Below the pieces are notes generated by a model. The model was given only the letters and a program-made list of their open reading frames with translations. It was not told the DNA's origin and did not search any database. A program made the position numbers and the translations under genes. 64,000 bases of DNA from Prevotella sp. (lineage in GTDB: Bacteria > Bacteroidota > Bacteroidia > Bacteroidales > Bacteroidaceae): NCBI GenBank assembly GCA_017471465.1, contig JAFUTI010000009.1:1-64000 (forward strand), given 5' to 3'. Shown here in pieces: positions 6,428 to 16,184 of this stretch (positions are counted from its first letter, which is position 1; every line of letters starts with the position of its first letter).

Positions 6428-7582
6428 GTGATTAGTGATATTATCATAGCGATGCCCATGTTCGTATGCGGCGTTCTGGCCCTGCAGCTGGTTTTCAGCC
6501 TTGGCCGGCGTTTTGAGCCGTCGAAGGCTTGGCTCTTGTTGTGGGCTGTCACGGCAACGGTGCTCTACGCCTGTCATTTCGTCTACTTCCGTCATATTAC
6601 GCAGTTGCTGCCGCTGACCGACAGTGCTTATGTGCTGTGCAATATGACGGTATACCCTGAGTTCCTCGTCTATCTGTATGTGTTGACCGACGAGCGAAAG
6701 CCAGGCATGAGGCTTCGTCTGGCTGCCCTGGCCTACCTCTCGCTGGCATTGCTGGGCAGTGGTGCCGTAACTGCGCTCTATGCGATGATGCCGGTCGACG
6801 ATCGGCAGCTGTTCATCAGTCACTATCTCTACCAGGCCGACCGGTCGCTACTGACGGGGCTACCCTTGGCACAGGCCTACGTTCACGATGCCTGCAAAGC
6901 CGTCTTTGTCGTTGGTGTGTTGGCAACGGTGGTTATTGGCGGCAAGCGGCTGAAACGCTACAATCTGCTGGTCGACCAGTTGTATGCCGATACCGAAGAC
7001 CGTTCTTTGCGCGGGATGACGACCTTGCTCGTCTGGTTTCTGGTGACGGCGGCCCTGTCGCTTCTGGCCAATGCCCTTGGCCGCCAGTGGTTTGTACAGG
7101 AGGCTATTCAGGGCTTGTCGTGGCTCTCTCTCACGTCAGTTGTCTTCTCGGTGATGCTCTGTGGTATCGGTCTGATGGGCTTACAGCGGCAGTTCAGCAT
7201 TGCCGACATCGCCGTCGACAATGCTCCGGTCGAACCGCTGGACTCACGGAATGACAGTCTTCAGATTGTTGCCGCCGACTTTGTCGCACTGATGGACGGC
7301 CAGCAGCTCTATCTGCAGCCCGACTTGCGTCTCGACACCGTGGTGAAGATGATGAATACCAACCGCACTTATCTGTCGCAGGCGTTGAGCCTGCAGATGG
7401 GTGTGACGTTTACGGAGTATGTCAATCGTCGCCGCATCGCTCACGCCTGTCGTCTGATGGCGCAACAGCCGGCTCTGCGACGGTTGGATGTTGCCACGGC
7501 CTGCGGCTACAGTTCGCTGGTTACGTTTTGGCGAAATTACAAGAAGTATGCCGGGGAAGGGGCTGATTTAACTAAATTTTAA
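6428..7582 (+). CDS. Membrane-bound AraC-family transcriptional regulator
   Basis: About 384 residues. The N-terminal two thirds carry around seven hydrophobic membrane segments (first at VLALQLVFSL, last at LTSVVFSVMLCGIGLMG), and the C-terminal 100 residues hold an AraC-type double helix-turn-helix (LDTVVKMMNTNRTYLSQAL...FTEYVNRRRIAHACRLM...VATACGYSSLVTFWRNYKKYAG). This layout is common in Prevotella and couples a membrane sensor to DNA binding; ligand and target are unknown. The start is uncertain: GTG at 6428 is almost leaderless from the promoter at 6416-6423, ATG at 6452 is the alternative. Confidence 0.8.
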   Translation: MISDIIIAMPMFVCGVLALQLVFSLGRRFEPSKAWLLLWAVTATVLYACHFVYFRHITQLLPLTDSAYVLCNMTVYPEFLVYLYVLTDERKPGMRLRLAALAYLSLALLGSGAVTALYAMMPVDDRQLFISHYLYQADRSLLTGLPLAQAYVHDACKAVFVVGVLATVVIGGKRLKRYNLLVDQLYADTEDRSLRGMTTLLVWFLVTAALSLLANALGRQWFVQEAIQGLSWLSLTSVVFSVMLCGIGLMGLQRQFSIADIAVDNAPVEPLDSRNDSLQIVAADFVALMDGQQLYLQPDLRLDTVVKMMNTNRTYLSQALSLQMGVTFTEYVNRRRIAHACRLMAQQPALRRLDVATACGYSSLVTFWRNYKKYAGEGADLTKF

Positions 7583-7614
7583 GGAGTTTTGGTTGTAATA
7601 TGGCAGAAAATGCG

Positions 7615-7622
7615 TAATTTTG
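7615..7622 (+). promoter_or_regulatory. -7 promoter element (TAATTTTG)
   Basis: Consensus match 37 bp before the TTG start of the DUF4199 gene; probably drives the run of genes to about 11.9 kb. Confidence 0.55.
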
Positions 7623-7659
7623 CAGCCGGAAATTGTATATATTAAAATAAGAGAGCATT

Positions 7660-8187
7660 TTGACACCAGCAGAATACGTTCAGTTGAAGGCCTTTGCCCG
7701 TCTCGACGGTGCCAGGCTGGCGTTGCTGTGGGTAGCCTGTTTCGCCTGCTACATCGTAGGCATCGCCAATCCGCTGTATAGCATGGTAGCCATCGTGCTG
7801 ATGATTGCCACACCGTTTTTCGTGAGTCGTCGTCTGGCGAAGTTCCGCGACGAGGGTTTGGGGGGCGTCATCTCTTTTGGTCGCGGGTGGGGTTATTCCC
7901 TCTATGTGTTCCTCTATGCCTCCATCTTGCTGGCTCTGGCCCAGTATGTGTATTTCGCCTTCATCGACCAGGGATACCTGCTCAAGTCGTTCACTGAGGC
8001 GTTGTCGTCATCGGAAGCCCGTCAGGTCGTCGAGCAGTATGGCGCCCAGCAGATGATCCAGGAGAGTATGGAGCAGTTCAGCCAGATGCGTCCCATTGAC
8101 TACGCCCTGAATATTCTGACGGTAAATATCGTGATAGGCGCAGTTCTCGGACTGCCTATAGCCGCGTTAATCAAGAAAATTAAATAA
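7660..8187 (+). CDS. DUF4199 membrane protein
   Basis: 175 residues with four predicted membrane helices (about 20-35, 38-55, 85-105 and 150-168). The pattern, including the N-terminal pair of helices and RRLAKFRDEGLGGVISFGRGWGYSL, matches DUF4199, a Bacteroidetes family of unknown function commonly placed before a glycosyltransferase, as here. The only sensible start is a TTG at 7660. The stop overlaps the next start (TAATGG). Confidence 0.75.
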   Translation: MTPAEYVQLKAFARLDGARLALLWVACFACYIVGIANPLYSMVAIVLMIATPFFVSRRLAKFRDEGLGGVISFGRGWGYSLYVFLYASILLALAQYVYFAFIDQGYLLKSFTEALSSSEARQVVEQYGAQQMIQESMEQFSQMRPIDYALNILTVNIVIGAVLGLPIAALIKKIK

Positions 8188-9143
8188 TGGATATTTCTGT
8201 AGTAATCCCTCTTTACAATGAGGACGAGTCTATACCCGAGCTCTATGCGTGGATAGAACGTGTGATGAAGGAGAACGGCTTCTCCTATGAGGTCATCTTT
8301 ATCAACGACGGCTCTACCGATCGTTCTTGGGACATTATCAGTGAGCTGAACCAGAAGCACCCCGAGGTGGTGCACGGCATCAAGTTCCGCCGAAACTATG
8401 GCAAGAGTCCTGCGCTCTACTGCGGTTTTGAACGGGCCCAGGGCGATGTGGTCATCACGATGGATGCCGACCTGCAAGACTCGCCCGACGAGATTCCCGG
8501 CCTGTACCGTATGGTGAAGGAGGAGGGCTACGACCTTGTCAGCGGCTATAAGCAGAAGCGCTACGACCCGTTGTCGAAGACCCTTCCCACGAAACTCTTC
8601 AATGCTACTGCCCGCAAGGTCAGCGGCATCAAGAACCTGCACGACTTCAACTGCGGTCTGAAAGCCTATCGCAAGGCGGTGGTGAAGAACATCGAGGTCT
8701 ATGGCGAGATGCATCGCTACATCCCTTACCTGGCCAAGCAGGCCGGTTTCGACCGTATTGGCGAGAAAGTCGTTCAGCACCAGGCCCGCAAGTACGGTCA
8801 GTCGAAGTTCATGGGGCTGAACCGTTTCGTCAACGGCTATCTGGACCTGCTGACGCTGTGGTTCCTGTCGACCTTCGGGAAGAAGCCGATGCACGTCTTC
8901 GGATTCCTCGGGACGCTGATGTTCTTCATCGGTTTCGTGTCAGCGCTGGTCATCGGCATCGACAAGCTATGGTGTCTTGCCAATGGCGTTCCGCAGCGTC
9001 TGGTGACCGACTCCCCATACTTTTACATTGCCCTGACAATGATGGTTATCGGCACGCAGCTGTTCCTGACGGGCTTTGTCGGTGACCTTGTCAGCCGTTC
9101 GTCAGCAGGACGGAACGACTATCAAGTAGAAGAGACGATATGA
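8187..9143 (+). CDS. Family 2 glycosyltransferase (DPM1/GtrB-like)
   Basis: 318 residues. The N-terminal GT-A domain has VVIPLYNEDESI, the nucleotide-binding FINDGSTD, and the metal-binding MDADLQDSP motif (about residues 92-100). Two C-terminal membrane helices (about 232-258 and 280-303) place it with polyprenyl-phosphate glycosyltransferases such as DolP-mannose synthase or GtrB, which make lipid-linked sugars at the inner membrane. Donor sugar cannot be read from sequence. Overlaps both neighbours by 1-4 bp. Confidence 0.88.
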   Translation: MDISVVIPLYNEDESIPELYAWIERVMKENGFSYEVIFINDGSTDRSWDIISELNQKHPEVVHGIKFRRNYGKSPALYCGFERAQGDVVITMDADLQDSPDEIPGLYRMVKEEGYDLVSGYKQKRYDPLSKTLPTKLFNATARKVSGIKNLHDFNCGLKAYRKAVVKNIEVYGEMHRYIPYLAKQAGFDRIGEKVVQHQARKYGQSKFMGLNRFVNGYLDLLTLWFLSTFGKKPMHVFGFLGTLMFFIGFVSALVIGIDKLWCLANGVPQRLVTDSPYFYIALTMMVIGTQLFLTGFVGDLVSRSSAGRNDYQVEETI

Positions 9144-9625
9144 ACCGGAAAACCCTGCTGGCTTTGTTTGTTGCTGTTGTACTGAGTGCCTGTTCCAGCA
9201 TAGACTGTCCGGTGCAGAATCTCGTGCGTACCTATTATCAGCTGAAGACGACGGGTGCTGCTGCCGACACGCTCACTGACACCCTGACCATCACCAGCCG
9301 TCGAGCCGACGGCTCCGACACCATTCTGCTCAACAGGGCTGTCCTGCTTTCGTCGTTTGCCCTGCCAATGGGCTATTCCAATCCTGAGGATACTCTTTAC
9401 TTCCGCTTCTCCAACGGCACGTATGTGGCTGTCGACACCATCTGTATCAAGAAAGACAATTATCCCCACTTCGAGTCGGTCGACTGCAGTGCCTCGTTCT
9501 TCCATCAGATTACCGCAGTCCGCACGACGCACTACGCGATAGACTCCATCAGTATTAACAACACGTCAGTGAACTATGACACTTCGCCCGAACATTTCCA
9601 CCTATATCTCAAGAAGCGCCTGTAG
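9140..9625 (+). CDS. DUF6452 family lipoprotein
   Basis: 161 residues with a lipoprotein signal peptide ending LSAC, lipid Cys at 18, then Ser-Ser. The remainder is beta-rich and matches the DUF6452 pattern, a Bacteroidales family of unknown function often encoded just before a DUF6048 protein, as here. The ATG overlaps the preceding stop (ATGA). Likely anchored in the outer membrane or periplasm. Confidence 0.75.
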   Translation: MNRKTLLALFVAVVLSACSSIDCPVQNLVRTYYQLKTTGAAADTLTDTLTITSRRADGSDTILLNRAVLLSSFALPMGYSNPEDTLYFRFSNGTYVAVDTICIKKDNYPHFESVDCSASFFHQITAVRTTHYAIDSISINNTSVNYDTSPEHFHLYLKKRL

Positions 9626-10268
9626 CCTCTTGCTGCTTTTGCTGGCAGTGCTGCCGGCACAGGCCCAGAAGCTGTTCCGCCTTGAGAAAGACACCATCCC
9701 GCTGATGCGTGGCTTCCAGGTGTCGTTCGACCTCGTCGGCGCCGCCCAGATGATGTTTGGCGACTATGGGCAGTACGAGGGTGCCTTCAGGTTGAACCTG
9801 CACGACCAGTGGTTCCCGATTGTCGAGATTGGCTATGGCAAGGCAAACCACGAAGAGGATATCGTGACAGGGCTGGCGTATAAGACGTCGGCACCGTATT
9901 TCCGTGTCGGTGTCGATTTCAATCTGCTGAAGAAGAAGCATCAGTCCAACCGTCTGTTTGCCGGTCTGCGCTATGCTCACACTTCGTATAAGGTGGATGC
10001 CTGGCGCCGCGACTTCCCCGATCCGGTGTGGCAGTTCTCTACGGGCTTCGGCGTGCGCGATGCAGCGTGTTACCAGCATTGGGCCGAGATTGTTGTCGGT
10101 CTCGATGCACAGATATGGGGCCCGGCCCATCTGGGATGGAGTGTGCGTTACCGCCAGCGTCTTGCCCACAGCGAGGGTGATTTGGGTAATACTTGGTATG
10201 TGCCTGGCTATGGTCTTCAGGACACGTCGAACCTTGGCGCTACATTTAACGTAATCATTGATATATGA
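9576..10268 (+). CDS. DUF6048 family predicted outer-membrane protein
   Basis: 230 residues. A signal peptide (LLLLLLAVLPAQAQ) is followed by alternating beta strands ending in an aliphatic/aromatic C-terminus, suggesting a small beta-barrel or barrel-like periplasmic protein. Matches DUF6048 by layout and by its pairing with DUF6452. It overlaps the upstream gene by 50 bp in another frame; the signal peptide begins only around residue 14, so a start near 9600 is possible but no better start codon is seen. Confidence 0.7.
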   Translation: MTLRPNISTYISRSACSLLLLLLAVLPAQAQKLFRLEKDTIPLMRGFQVSFDLVGAAQMMFGDYGQYEGAFRLNLHDQWFPIVEIGYGKANHEEDIVTGLAYKTSAPYFRVGVDFNLLKKKHQSNRLFAGLRYAHTSYKVDAWRRDFPDPVWQFSTGFGVRDAACYQHWAEIVVGLDAQIWGPAHLGWSVRYRQRLAHSEGDLGNTWYVPGYGLQDTSNLGATFNVIIDI

Positions 10269-11239
10269 TGAACGAGAGACAGAAGAAGCGACTCTTGTGG
10301 CAGCTCCCGTTCCTGACGCTGCTGATTGTGGGAACCGTCCTCATCGTCCGTCAGCAGCGGTCGATGCCCTATCAGACGGATAAGGGCTTCGTCTTCGGGA
10401 CGGTCTACGCCATCACCTACCAGAGCGATGAGAACCTGAAGGCCGACATTGAGGCCGAGCTCCAGAAGGTGGACAACGAGTTCTCGATGTTCAACGAGCG
10501 TTCTACCGTGGCGCGTATCAACCGCGGTGAGCGGGTCAGCAGGAGCCGGATGTTCAACGAGGTCTACGAGCTGGCGCAGACCGTGAACCACGACACCGAC
10601 GGCGCCTTCGATATCACGGTGGCACCCCTTGTCAATGCCTGGGGCTTTGGCTTCAAGAATGCGATAATGCCCACCCGCCGGCAGGTCGACTCGTTGTTGA
10701 AGGTTCGTAATCAGTACGACTTCTCTGCCATTGCCAAGGGCTATGGTTCAGATGTCGTTGCCCGTCTGCTGCGCAGCCGTGGCATCAGCAACTTCATGGT
10801 GGAGATAGGCGGTGAGGTGGTGACTCAAGGCATCAGCGAGCGCCGTCTGCCGTGGCGCATAGGCGTTACCAAGCCTGTAGAAGACTCGCTTGCCGTCGGT
10901 GGTGAGCTGCAGACGGTGCTCAACATCACCGATGTGGCTATGGCCACCAGTGGCAACTATCGCAATTTCTACTATAAGGGCGGTCGTAAGTTTGCCCATA
11001 CCATTGACCCGAAGACCGGCTATCCGGTGCAGCACTCACTTCTGTCGGCCACCGTTCTGGCCAAGACTTGTGCTGTGGCCGATGCATACGCTACCTCATT
11101 CATGGTGATGGGTATCGAGCGAGCCAAGAGCGTATTGGAGCGCCATCCGGAGCTGATGGCATACTTCATTTATTCCAAAGCCGATGGCAGTAACGGCGTG
11201 TGGTTCTCGCCTTCGTTGAAAAGTAAGATTACAGAATAA
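10265..11239 (+). CDS. apbE: FAD:protein FMN transferase
   Basis: 324 residues, ApbE family. After an N-terminal membrane anchor (about residues 10-28), the enzyme body shows the family hallmarks FSMFNERSTVARIN, DITVAPLVNAWGFG, FSAIAKGYGSDVVA, EIGGEV and KFAHTIDPKTGYPV. ApbE attaches FMN through a phosphoester to Thr residues of partner proteins such as Na+-NQR or RNF subunits in the periplasm. No partner gene is in the window. The start overlaps the previous stop. Confidence 0.93.
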   Translation: MMNERQKKRLLWQLPFLTLLIVGTVLIVRQQRSMPYQTDKGFVFGTVYAITYQSDENLKADIEAELQKVDNEFSMFNERSTVARINRGERVSRSRMFNEVYELAQTVNHDTDGAFDITVAPLVNAWGFGFKNAIMPTRRQVDSLLKVRNQYDFSAIAKGYGSDVVARLLRSRGISNFMVEIGGEVVTQGISERRLPWRIGVTKPVEDSLAVGGELQTVLNITDVAMATSGNYRNFYYKGGRKFAHTIDPKTGYPVQHSLLSATVLAKTCAVADAYATSFMVMGIERAKSVLERHPELMAYFIYSKADGSNGVWFSPSLKSKITE

Positions 11240-11246
11240 CAGCGCT

Positions 11247-11951
11247 ATGCCCCTGCTTAAGATTTACGATCAGCTCCTACAGTTCCCGCTGTTCCAGGGA
11301 ATGGGCCGTGACGATCTGGCTCAGGTGGCCGGCCACACGAAGTTTGGTTTCCAGAAGGTATCGGCAGGACAGACCGTAGCTGCCGTCGACAGCCCCTGTA
11401 CACAGCTGTTTTTCCTCCTTTCCGGAATCCTCCGTGCAGAGACGTTCTCCGATGACCGCGCCTACAGTGTTGTCGAGGAGGTGACTGCCCCCTTCCTGTT
11501 TCAGCCCGATGCCATCTTCGGCTATCATCAGCGTTTCACACATACCTTTAAGGCACGAACGGCGTGCAGCTTCATCACTCTTGACAAGACGGAGGTGATG
11601 CGGCTCAGCGAACAGTTCCTGGTTTTCCGCCTCAATCTCCTAAACATCTTTGCCACCCACAGTCAGAAGCTCCAACAGCAGTTGTGGCATCGTTATCCCG
11701 AGACGCTGACGGTGCGCATTGCCCGCTTCCTCGTCTGCCGATGCCTCTATCCGGCAGGCTCCAAGACCTTTAACATCCTGATGACCCGTCTGGCCGACGA
11801 AGTGGGCGACAGCCGCCTTGATGTCAGCCGGGCTCTCAACCTGATGCAGCGCGAAGGTCTCCTCCATCTCAATCGCGGGCGCATCGTAGTGCCGCAGTTG
11901 GAGCGTCTGTCGATGCAAAACGTCAAACCAGTGTTAGCGGGGGTGAAATAA
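11247..11951 (+). CDS. Crp/Fnr family transcriptional regulator
   Basis: 234 residues. An N-terminal cyclic-nucleotide-type beta-roll (about 15-125) and a C-terminal winged HTH (about 155-222, with TRLADEVGDSRLDVSRALNLMQREGLL). No Fnr-type cysteine cluster is visible, so it is not obviously an oxygen sensor. Members of this Bacteroidetes group act as redox or metabolic regulators with unknown ligand. It is 7 bp after apbE and likely co-transcribed. Confidence 0.88.
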   Translation: MPLLKIYDQLLQFPLFQGMGRDDLAQVAGHTKFGFQKVSAGQTVAAVDSPCTQLFFLLSGILRAETFSDDRAYSVVEEVTAPFLFQPDAIFGYHQRFTHTFKARTACSFITLDKTEVMRLSEQFLVFRLNLLNIFATHSQKLQQQLWHRYPETLTVRIARFLVCRCLYPAGSKTFNILMTRLADEVGDSRLDVSRALNLMQREGLLHLNRGRIVVPQLERLSMQNVKPVLAGVK

Positions 11952-11994
11952 TCGAAAAAAATCAAATATATTTGGCTTTTTCCACACTTATTCG

Positions 11995-12002
11995 TAACTT
12001 TG
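11995..12002 (+). promoter_or_regulatory. -7 promoter element for dcp (TAACTTTG)
   Basis: Consensus match 25 bp before the ATG. The 19-base string TTCGTAACTTTGCACGCTG (11991-12009... start of line) recurs exactly upstream of the DUF4348 gene near 61.8 kb. Confidence 0.6.
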
Positions 12003-12027
12003 CACGCTGTTAAGAGAAAGATATGTT

Positions 12028-14112
12028 ATGATAGAAGAGAATAAGAGGATAAACCCGTTTTTTGAACCTTACAATACGCCGCACGACACGGCGCCGTTTG
12101 ACCGTATCCGCCTTGAGGACTTTGAAGAGGCCTTCATGGAGGGCATACGCCGCGACGACGAGCAGGTAGAACAGCTTGTCAACAACCCTGAGAAGCCCAC
12201 CTTTGACAATACCATCATCTCTGTCGACGACGAGAAGGACAACTACTACGACCTGCTGTCGCGCACCTCGGCGGTGTTCTTTAATCTGCTGTCGGCAGAG
12301 ACCAATGACGAGATGGACGCCTTGGCACAGAAGATGAGTCCCATCCTGACGAAACACGCCAACGACATAAGACTGAACGAACAGCTCTTCGAACGTATCA
12401 AGTACGTACGCCGTCACCACCGCAGGCTGACACCGGAAGAGAAGATGCTACTCGACAACTGTTACGACGGCTTCGTCCGTAGCGGTGCCCTGCTCGATGC
12501 CGACGGCAAGGCCCGTCTGCGTCAGCTCACCGAGGAGGCCTCGATGCTCTCGCTACAGTTCTCGCAGAACCTGTTGAAGGAGCAGAAAGCCTTCACCCTG
12601 CACATTACTGACGAGGCCCAGCTTGACGGTCTGCCAGAATCAGCCCGCGAGGCTGCTGCCCTTGCCGCCAAGGAGCGTGAACAGGAAGGGTGGGTCTTTA
12701 CGCTGGACGGCCCCAGCTATTCGCCCTTTATGACCTATAGCACCCAACGTGAGTTGCGCCGTCAGATGTATATGGCCTACAACACGAAGTGTATCCACGA
12801 CAATGCGGAGAACAATCTCGATATCTGCAAACGGCTGGTGAACCTGCGCCGCGAGATAGCCCAGCTGTTGGGCTATAAGACCTACGCTGACTACGTGTTG
12901 AAACACCGTATGGCAGGCAACGTACGCAGTGTCTATAAACTGCTGAACGACCTCATCGACGCCTACAAACCCACCGCGCTGAAAGAGCGCGACGAGTTGA
13001 AGAAGCTGACGAACGACAAGTTGGAACCGTGGGACGTGGGCTACTACTCCCACAAGCTGCAGATGAAGAAATACCATATCGATGCCGAGATGCTGCGTCC
13101 CTACTTCCAGCTGGACAAGGTCATCGGCGGCGTCTTCGGTCTGGCAACGAAACTCTACGGCATCACCTTCAAGGAGAACCGTGAGATTCCCGTCTATCAT
13201 CCTGACGTGAAAGCATACGAGGTGTTCGACCGTGACGGCACATTCCTCGCCGTCTTCTATGCCGACTTCTATCCCCGCAAAGGCAAGCAAGGGGGGGCTT
13301 GGATGACGGAATACCAGGGACAGTGGATGGAACGTGAGGATGTTCACAAACCATATAGTCCTGACAACAGTAAGAACGTGCGTCCTCACGTGTCGGTGGT
13401 GATGAACCTGACGAAGCCGACGGACGATAAACCCGCCCTGCTGACGCTGAGCGAGGTGGAGACGTTCCTCCACGAGTTCGGACACTCGCTCCACGGCATG
13501 TTTGCCAACACACGTTTCGAGAGCCTCTCAGGCACCAACGTGTGGTGGGACTTCGTCGAACTGCCTTCGCAGTTCATGGAGAACTTCGCCGTAGAGAAGG
13601 AGTTCCTGCGCACCTTCGCCTTCCATTACGAGACTGGCGAGCCACTCCCCGAGGAGCTGATAGACCGTATTGTCAAGAGCCGTAATTTCATGTGTGCCAC
13701 GGCCTGTCTGCGCCAGGTGTCGTTCGGTCTGCTTGACATGGCCTACTACACAAAAAAAGATGAGTTTACGGACGATATCATACCGTTTGAAAAGAAAGCC
13801 TGGCAGAAGGCTATCCTCGGAAAACAACGTATGGACACCTGTATGACGGTTCAGTTCTCGCACATCATGGCAGGCGGCTATGCTGCCGGCTACTATAGCT
13901 ATAAGTGGGCCGAGGTGCTCGATGCCGACGCTTTCAGCGTTTTCAAGCGCGAGGGCATCTTCAACCCTGCTACGGCCCAGCGGTTCCGCGACTGTATCCT
14001 GAGCAAGGGCGGCACGGAGAATCCGATGACATTATATAAGAGGTTTAAGGGCGGGGAGCCTACCATTGACGCATTACTGAAACGCAATGGAATCAAGCGC
14101 GCCAAGCGCTAA
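12028..14112 (+). CDS. dcp: M3 family zinc metallopeptidase (peptidyl-dipeptidase Dcp-like)
   Basis: 694 residues, thimet-oligopeptidase family. The HExxH zinc motif HEFGHSLHG lies at about 481-489, with the third ligand in the conserved ESLSGTNVWWDFVELPSQFMENF segment. Dcp removes C-terminal dipeptides from oligopeptides in the cytoplasm; no signal peptide is seen. Length and motif spacing are normal. ATG at 12028 is used; an out-of-frame ATG lies at 12023. Confidence 0.93.
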   Translation: MIEENKRINPFFEPYNTPHDTAPFDRIRLEDFEEAFMEGIRRDDEQVEQLVNNPEKPTFDNTIISVDDEKDNYYDLLSRTSAVFFNLLSAETNDEMDALAQKMSPILTKHANDIRLNEQLFERIKYVRRHHRRLTPEEKMLLDNCYDGFVRSGALLDADGKARLRQLTEEASMLSLQFSQNLLKEQKAFTLHITDEAQLDGLPESAREAAALAAKEREQEGWVFTLDGPSYSPFMTYSTQRELRRQMYMAYNTKCIHDNAENNLDICKRLVNLRREIAQLLGYKTYADYVLKHRMAGNVRSVYKLLNDLIDAYKPTALKERDELKKLTNDKLEPWDVGYYSHKLQMKKYHIDAEMLRPYFQLDKVIGGVFGLATKLYGITFKENREIPVYHPDVKAYEVFDRDGTFLAVFYADFYPRKGKQGGAWMTEYQGQWMEREDVHKPYSPDNSKNVRPHVSVVMNLTKPTDDKPALLTLSEVETFLHEFGHSLHGMFANTRFESLSGTNVWWDFVELPSQFMENFAVEKEFLRTFAFHYETGEPLPEELIDRIVKSRNFMCATACLRQVSFGLLDMAYYTKKDEFTDDIIPFEKKAWQKAILGKQRMDTCMTVQFSHIMAGGYAAGYYSYKWAEVLDADAFSVFKREGIFNPATAQRFRDCILSKGGTENPMTLYKRFKGGEPTIDALLKRNGIKRAKR

Positions 14113-14125
14113 TGAATAGTGAATA

Positions 14126-14548
14126 ATGATGAGTGAAAAGCAAAGTAAACTCGACGAGCGCTATCTGCGTATGGCTCGTATCTGGGCCGAGAACAGCTAC
14201 TGTAAGCGTCGGCAGGTGGGCGCCCTGGTCGTCAAGGACAAGATGATTATCAGCGACGGCTATAACGGTACGCCCACGGGCTTTGAGAACGTGTGCGAGG
14301 ATGACAACAACGTGTCGAAACCCTACGTGCTGCATGCTGAAGCCAATGCCATCACTAAGTTGGCACGTAGCAACAATAATAGCGACGGCGCCACCATCTA
14401 CATCACGGCATCGCCCTGTATAGAGTGTGCCAAACTCATTATCCAGGCCGGTATCCGCCGGGTCGTCTATGGAGAGAAGTATCGCCTGACAGACGGCATT
14501 GACTTGCTGGAGCGTGCAGGCATTGAAATGGTATATCTCGGAGAGTAA
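14126..14548 (+). CDS. dCMP deaminase family protein
   Basis: 140 residues of the zinc-dependent cytidine/dCMP deaminase fold. The ligand and proton-shuttle motif HAE is at about 70-72 and PCIEC at about 97-101. In this family the enzyme makes dUMP from dCMP for dTMP synthesis (ComEB-like). It follows dcp by 13 bp and ends 13 bp before the S41 protease start, suggesting one operon. Confidence 0.9.
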   Translation: MMSEKQSKLDERYLRMARIWAENSYCKRRQVGALVVKDKMIISDGYNGTPTGFENVCEDDNNVSKPYVLHAEANAITKLARSNNNSDGATIYITASPCIECAKLIIQAGIRRVVYGEKYRLTDGIDLLERAGIEMVYLGE

Positions 14549-14561
14549 CAGCAGTAAATCC

Positions 14562-16184
14562 ATGAACAGAAAGAATCGTTTTATGCCACTTTGGTTGGCT
14601 GTGAGTGTGGTGATAGGCATCTTCATCGGCTCCTTCTTTGCCAACCGTTTCTCAGGCAACCGACTTAGCATCATCAACTCGGGCAGCAACAAACTGAGCG
14701 ATTTGCTACATATCGTCGACGACCAGTATGTCGACACTGTCAATGTCAACGACCTCGTTGAGAAGGCGATGCCCACCATCTTGTCAGAGCTTGACCCCCA
14801 TAGCGTTTACATCTCACAGAAGGACGTGCAGCAGGCTAACGATGACCTGAAGGGCTCCTTCTTTGGCGTGGGTATCGAGTTCACCATCCGCAAGGACACT
14901 ATTCATGTGCAGAATGTCATCTCGAACGGACCATCCGAACGTGCCGGCCTGTTGGCAGGCGATAAGATTGTCGAGATTGACGGACAGCCTTTCGTAGGCA
15001 AGGACGTCACCAATGACGAGGCTATGCGTCGGCTGAAGGGCGACAAGGATACAAAGGTCAAGATAGGTGTCCTGCGTAACAAGGAAAAACAGATACGCCA
15101 CTACACTGTCACGCGTGGTGAGATACCTATGAAGAGTGTCACTGCCAGCTATATGCTTAACGACAAGACGGGCTATATCAAGATAAAGAATTTCGGCGAC
15201 AAGACCTATCCTGAGTTGCTCATCGCCTTGGCTGGCTTGGGTCAGGAAGGGCTTGCGAACCTTGTCATCGACCTTCGTGGCAATACCGGCGGTTATTTGG
15301 GCTCTGCTGTCCAGATGGCTAATGAGTTCCTGTCGCGTGGCAAACTCATTGTCTATACCGAGGGTCGCCATTCGGCGCGTCAGGAGTATCGCAGCGACGG
15401 TCGTGGGTCGTACCAGAAGATACCGCTTGTGGTGCTCATCGACGAAGGGTCTGCATCGGCCAGCGAGATTTTCGCCGGTGCCATTCAGGACAATGACCGC
15501 GGTACTATCATCGGACGACGCTCCTTTGGCAAGGGCTTGGTACAGCAGCCCATTTCGTTACACGACGGCTCCATGATACGTCTTACCGTTGCACGCTATT
15601 ACTCACCGTCAGGACGCTGCATACAGAAACCCTATACCAGCGGTGCCGACCGCAGCTATGAGGAGGACCTTATCAACCGCTATCAGCATGGCGAGTTCTT
15701 CTCGCAGGACAGCATCAAACACGACGGTCCGGAGTACCACACGTCCAACGGACGCATCGTTTATGGTGGCGGTGGTATCACTCCCGACATCTTCGTGGCT
15801 GAAGACACTGCCGACGTCACCTCTTATTATAAGGAGGCCTCTATGTCGGGACTTATCCTGCAGTTTGCCTACGAGTATGTAGACGACAACCGCCAGCGGC
15901 TCAGCACCTATTCTACCCGTCAGGCATTGGAGGCAGCGCTCAAGCGGCTTAACACCGTTGAACTGTTTGCACAATATGCTGAGAAGAACGGCCTGAAGCG
16001 TCGTAACTTGATGATACAGAAGAGCCACCGGCTGTTGGAACGCTACATCAACAGCCGTCTCATCTATAACCTTCTCGACGAGCAGGCATGGACGTCATAC
16101 CTCAATGATGACGATCCGGCCATCGGCGAAGCGCTACGCGTCTTCAAGGCAGGGGAATCGTTCCCGAAGCCCAAAAAGGATTAA
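14562..16184 (+). CDS. S41 family carboxy-terminal processing peptidase
   Basis: 540 residues. An N-terminal membrane anchor (about 8-28), PDZ domain (about 95-175 with GVGIEF and SERAGLLAGDKIVEIDG), and the S41 catalytic core with Ser in EGSASASE (about 297) and Lys in SFGKGLVQ (about 323). CtpA-type proteases cut C-terminal tails of periplasmic proteins. The start at 14562 follows the deaminase stop; an upstream in-frame extension would overlap it and lacks the signal. Its end overlaps the convergent DciA-like gene by 4 bp. Confidence 0.92.
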   Translation: MNRKNRFMPLWLAVSVVIGIFIGSFFANRFSGNRLSIINSGSNKLSDLLHIVDDQYVDTVNVNDLVEKAMPTILSELDPHSVYISQKDVQQANDDLKGSFFGVGIEFTIRKDTIHVQNVISNGPSERAGLLAGDKIVEIDGQPFVGKDVTNDEAMRRLKGDKDTKVKIGVLRNKEKQIRHYTVTRGEIPMKSVTASYMLNDKTGYIKIKNFGDKTYPELLIALAGLGQEGLANLVIDLRGNTGGYLGSAVQMANEFLSRGKLIVYTEGRHSARQEYRSDGRGSYQKIPLVVLIDEGSASASEIFAGAIQDNDRGTIIGRRSFGKGLVQQPISLHDGSMIRLTVARYYSPSGRCIQKPYTSGADRSYEEDLINRYQHGEFFSQDSIKHDGPEYHTSNGRIVYGGGGITPDIFVAEDTADVTSYYKEASMSGLILQFAYEYVDDNRQRLSTYSTRQALEAALKRLNTVELFAQYAEKNGLKRRNLMIQKSHRLLERYINSRLIYNLLDEQAWTSYLNDDDPAIGEALRVFKAGESFPKPKKD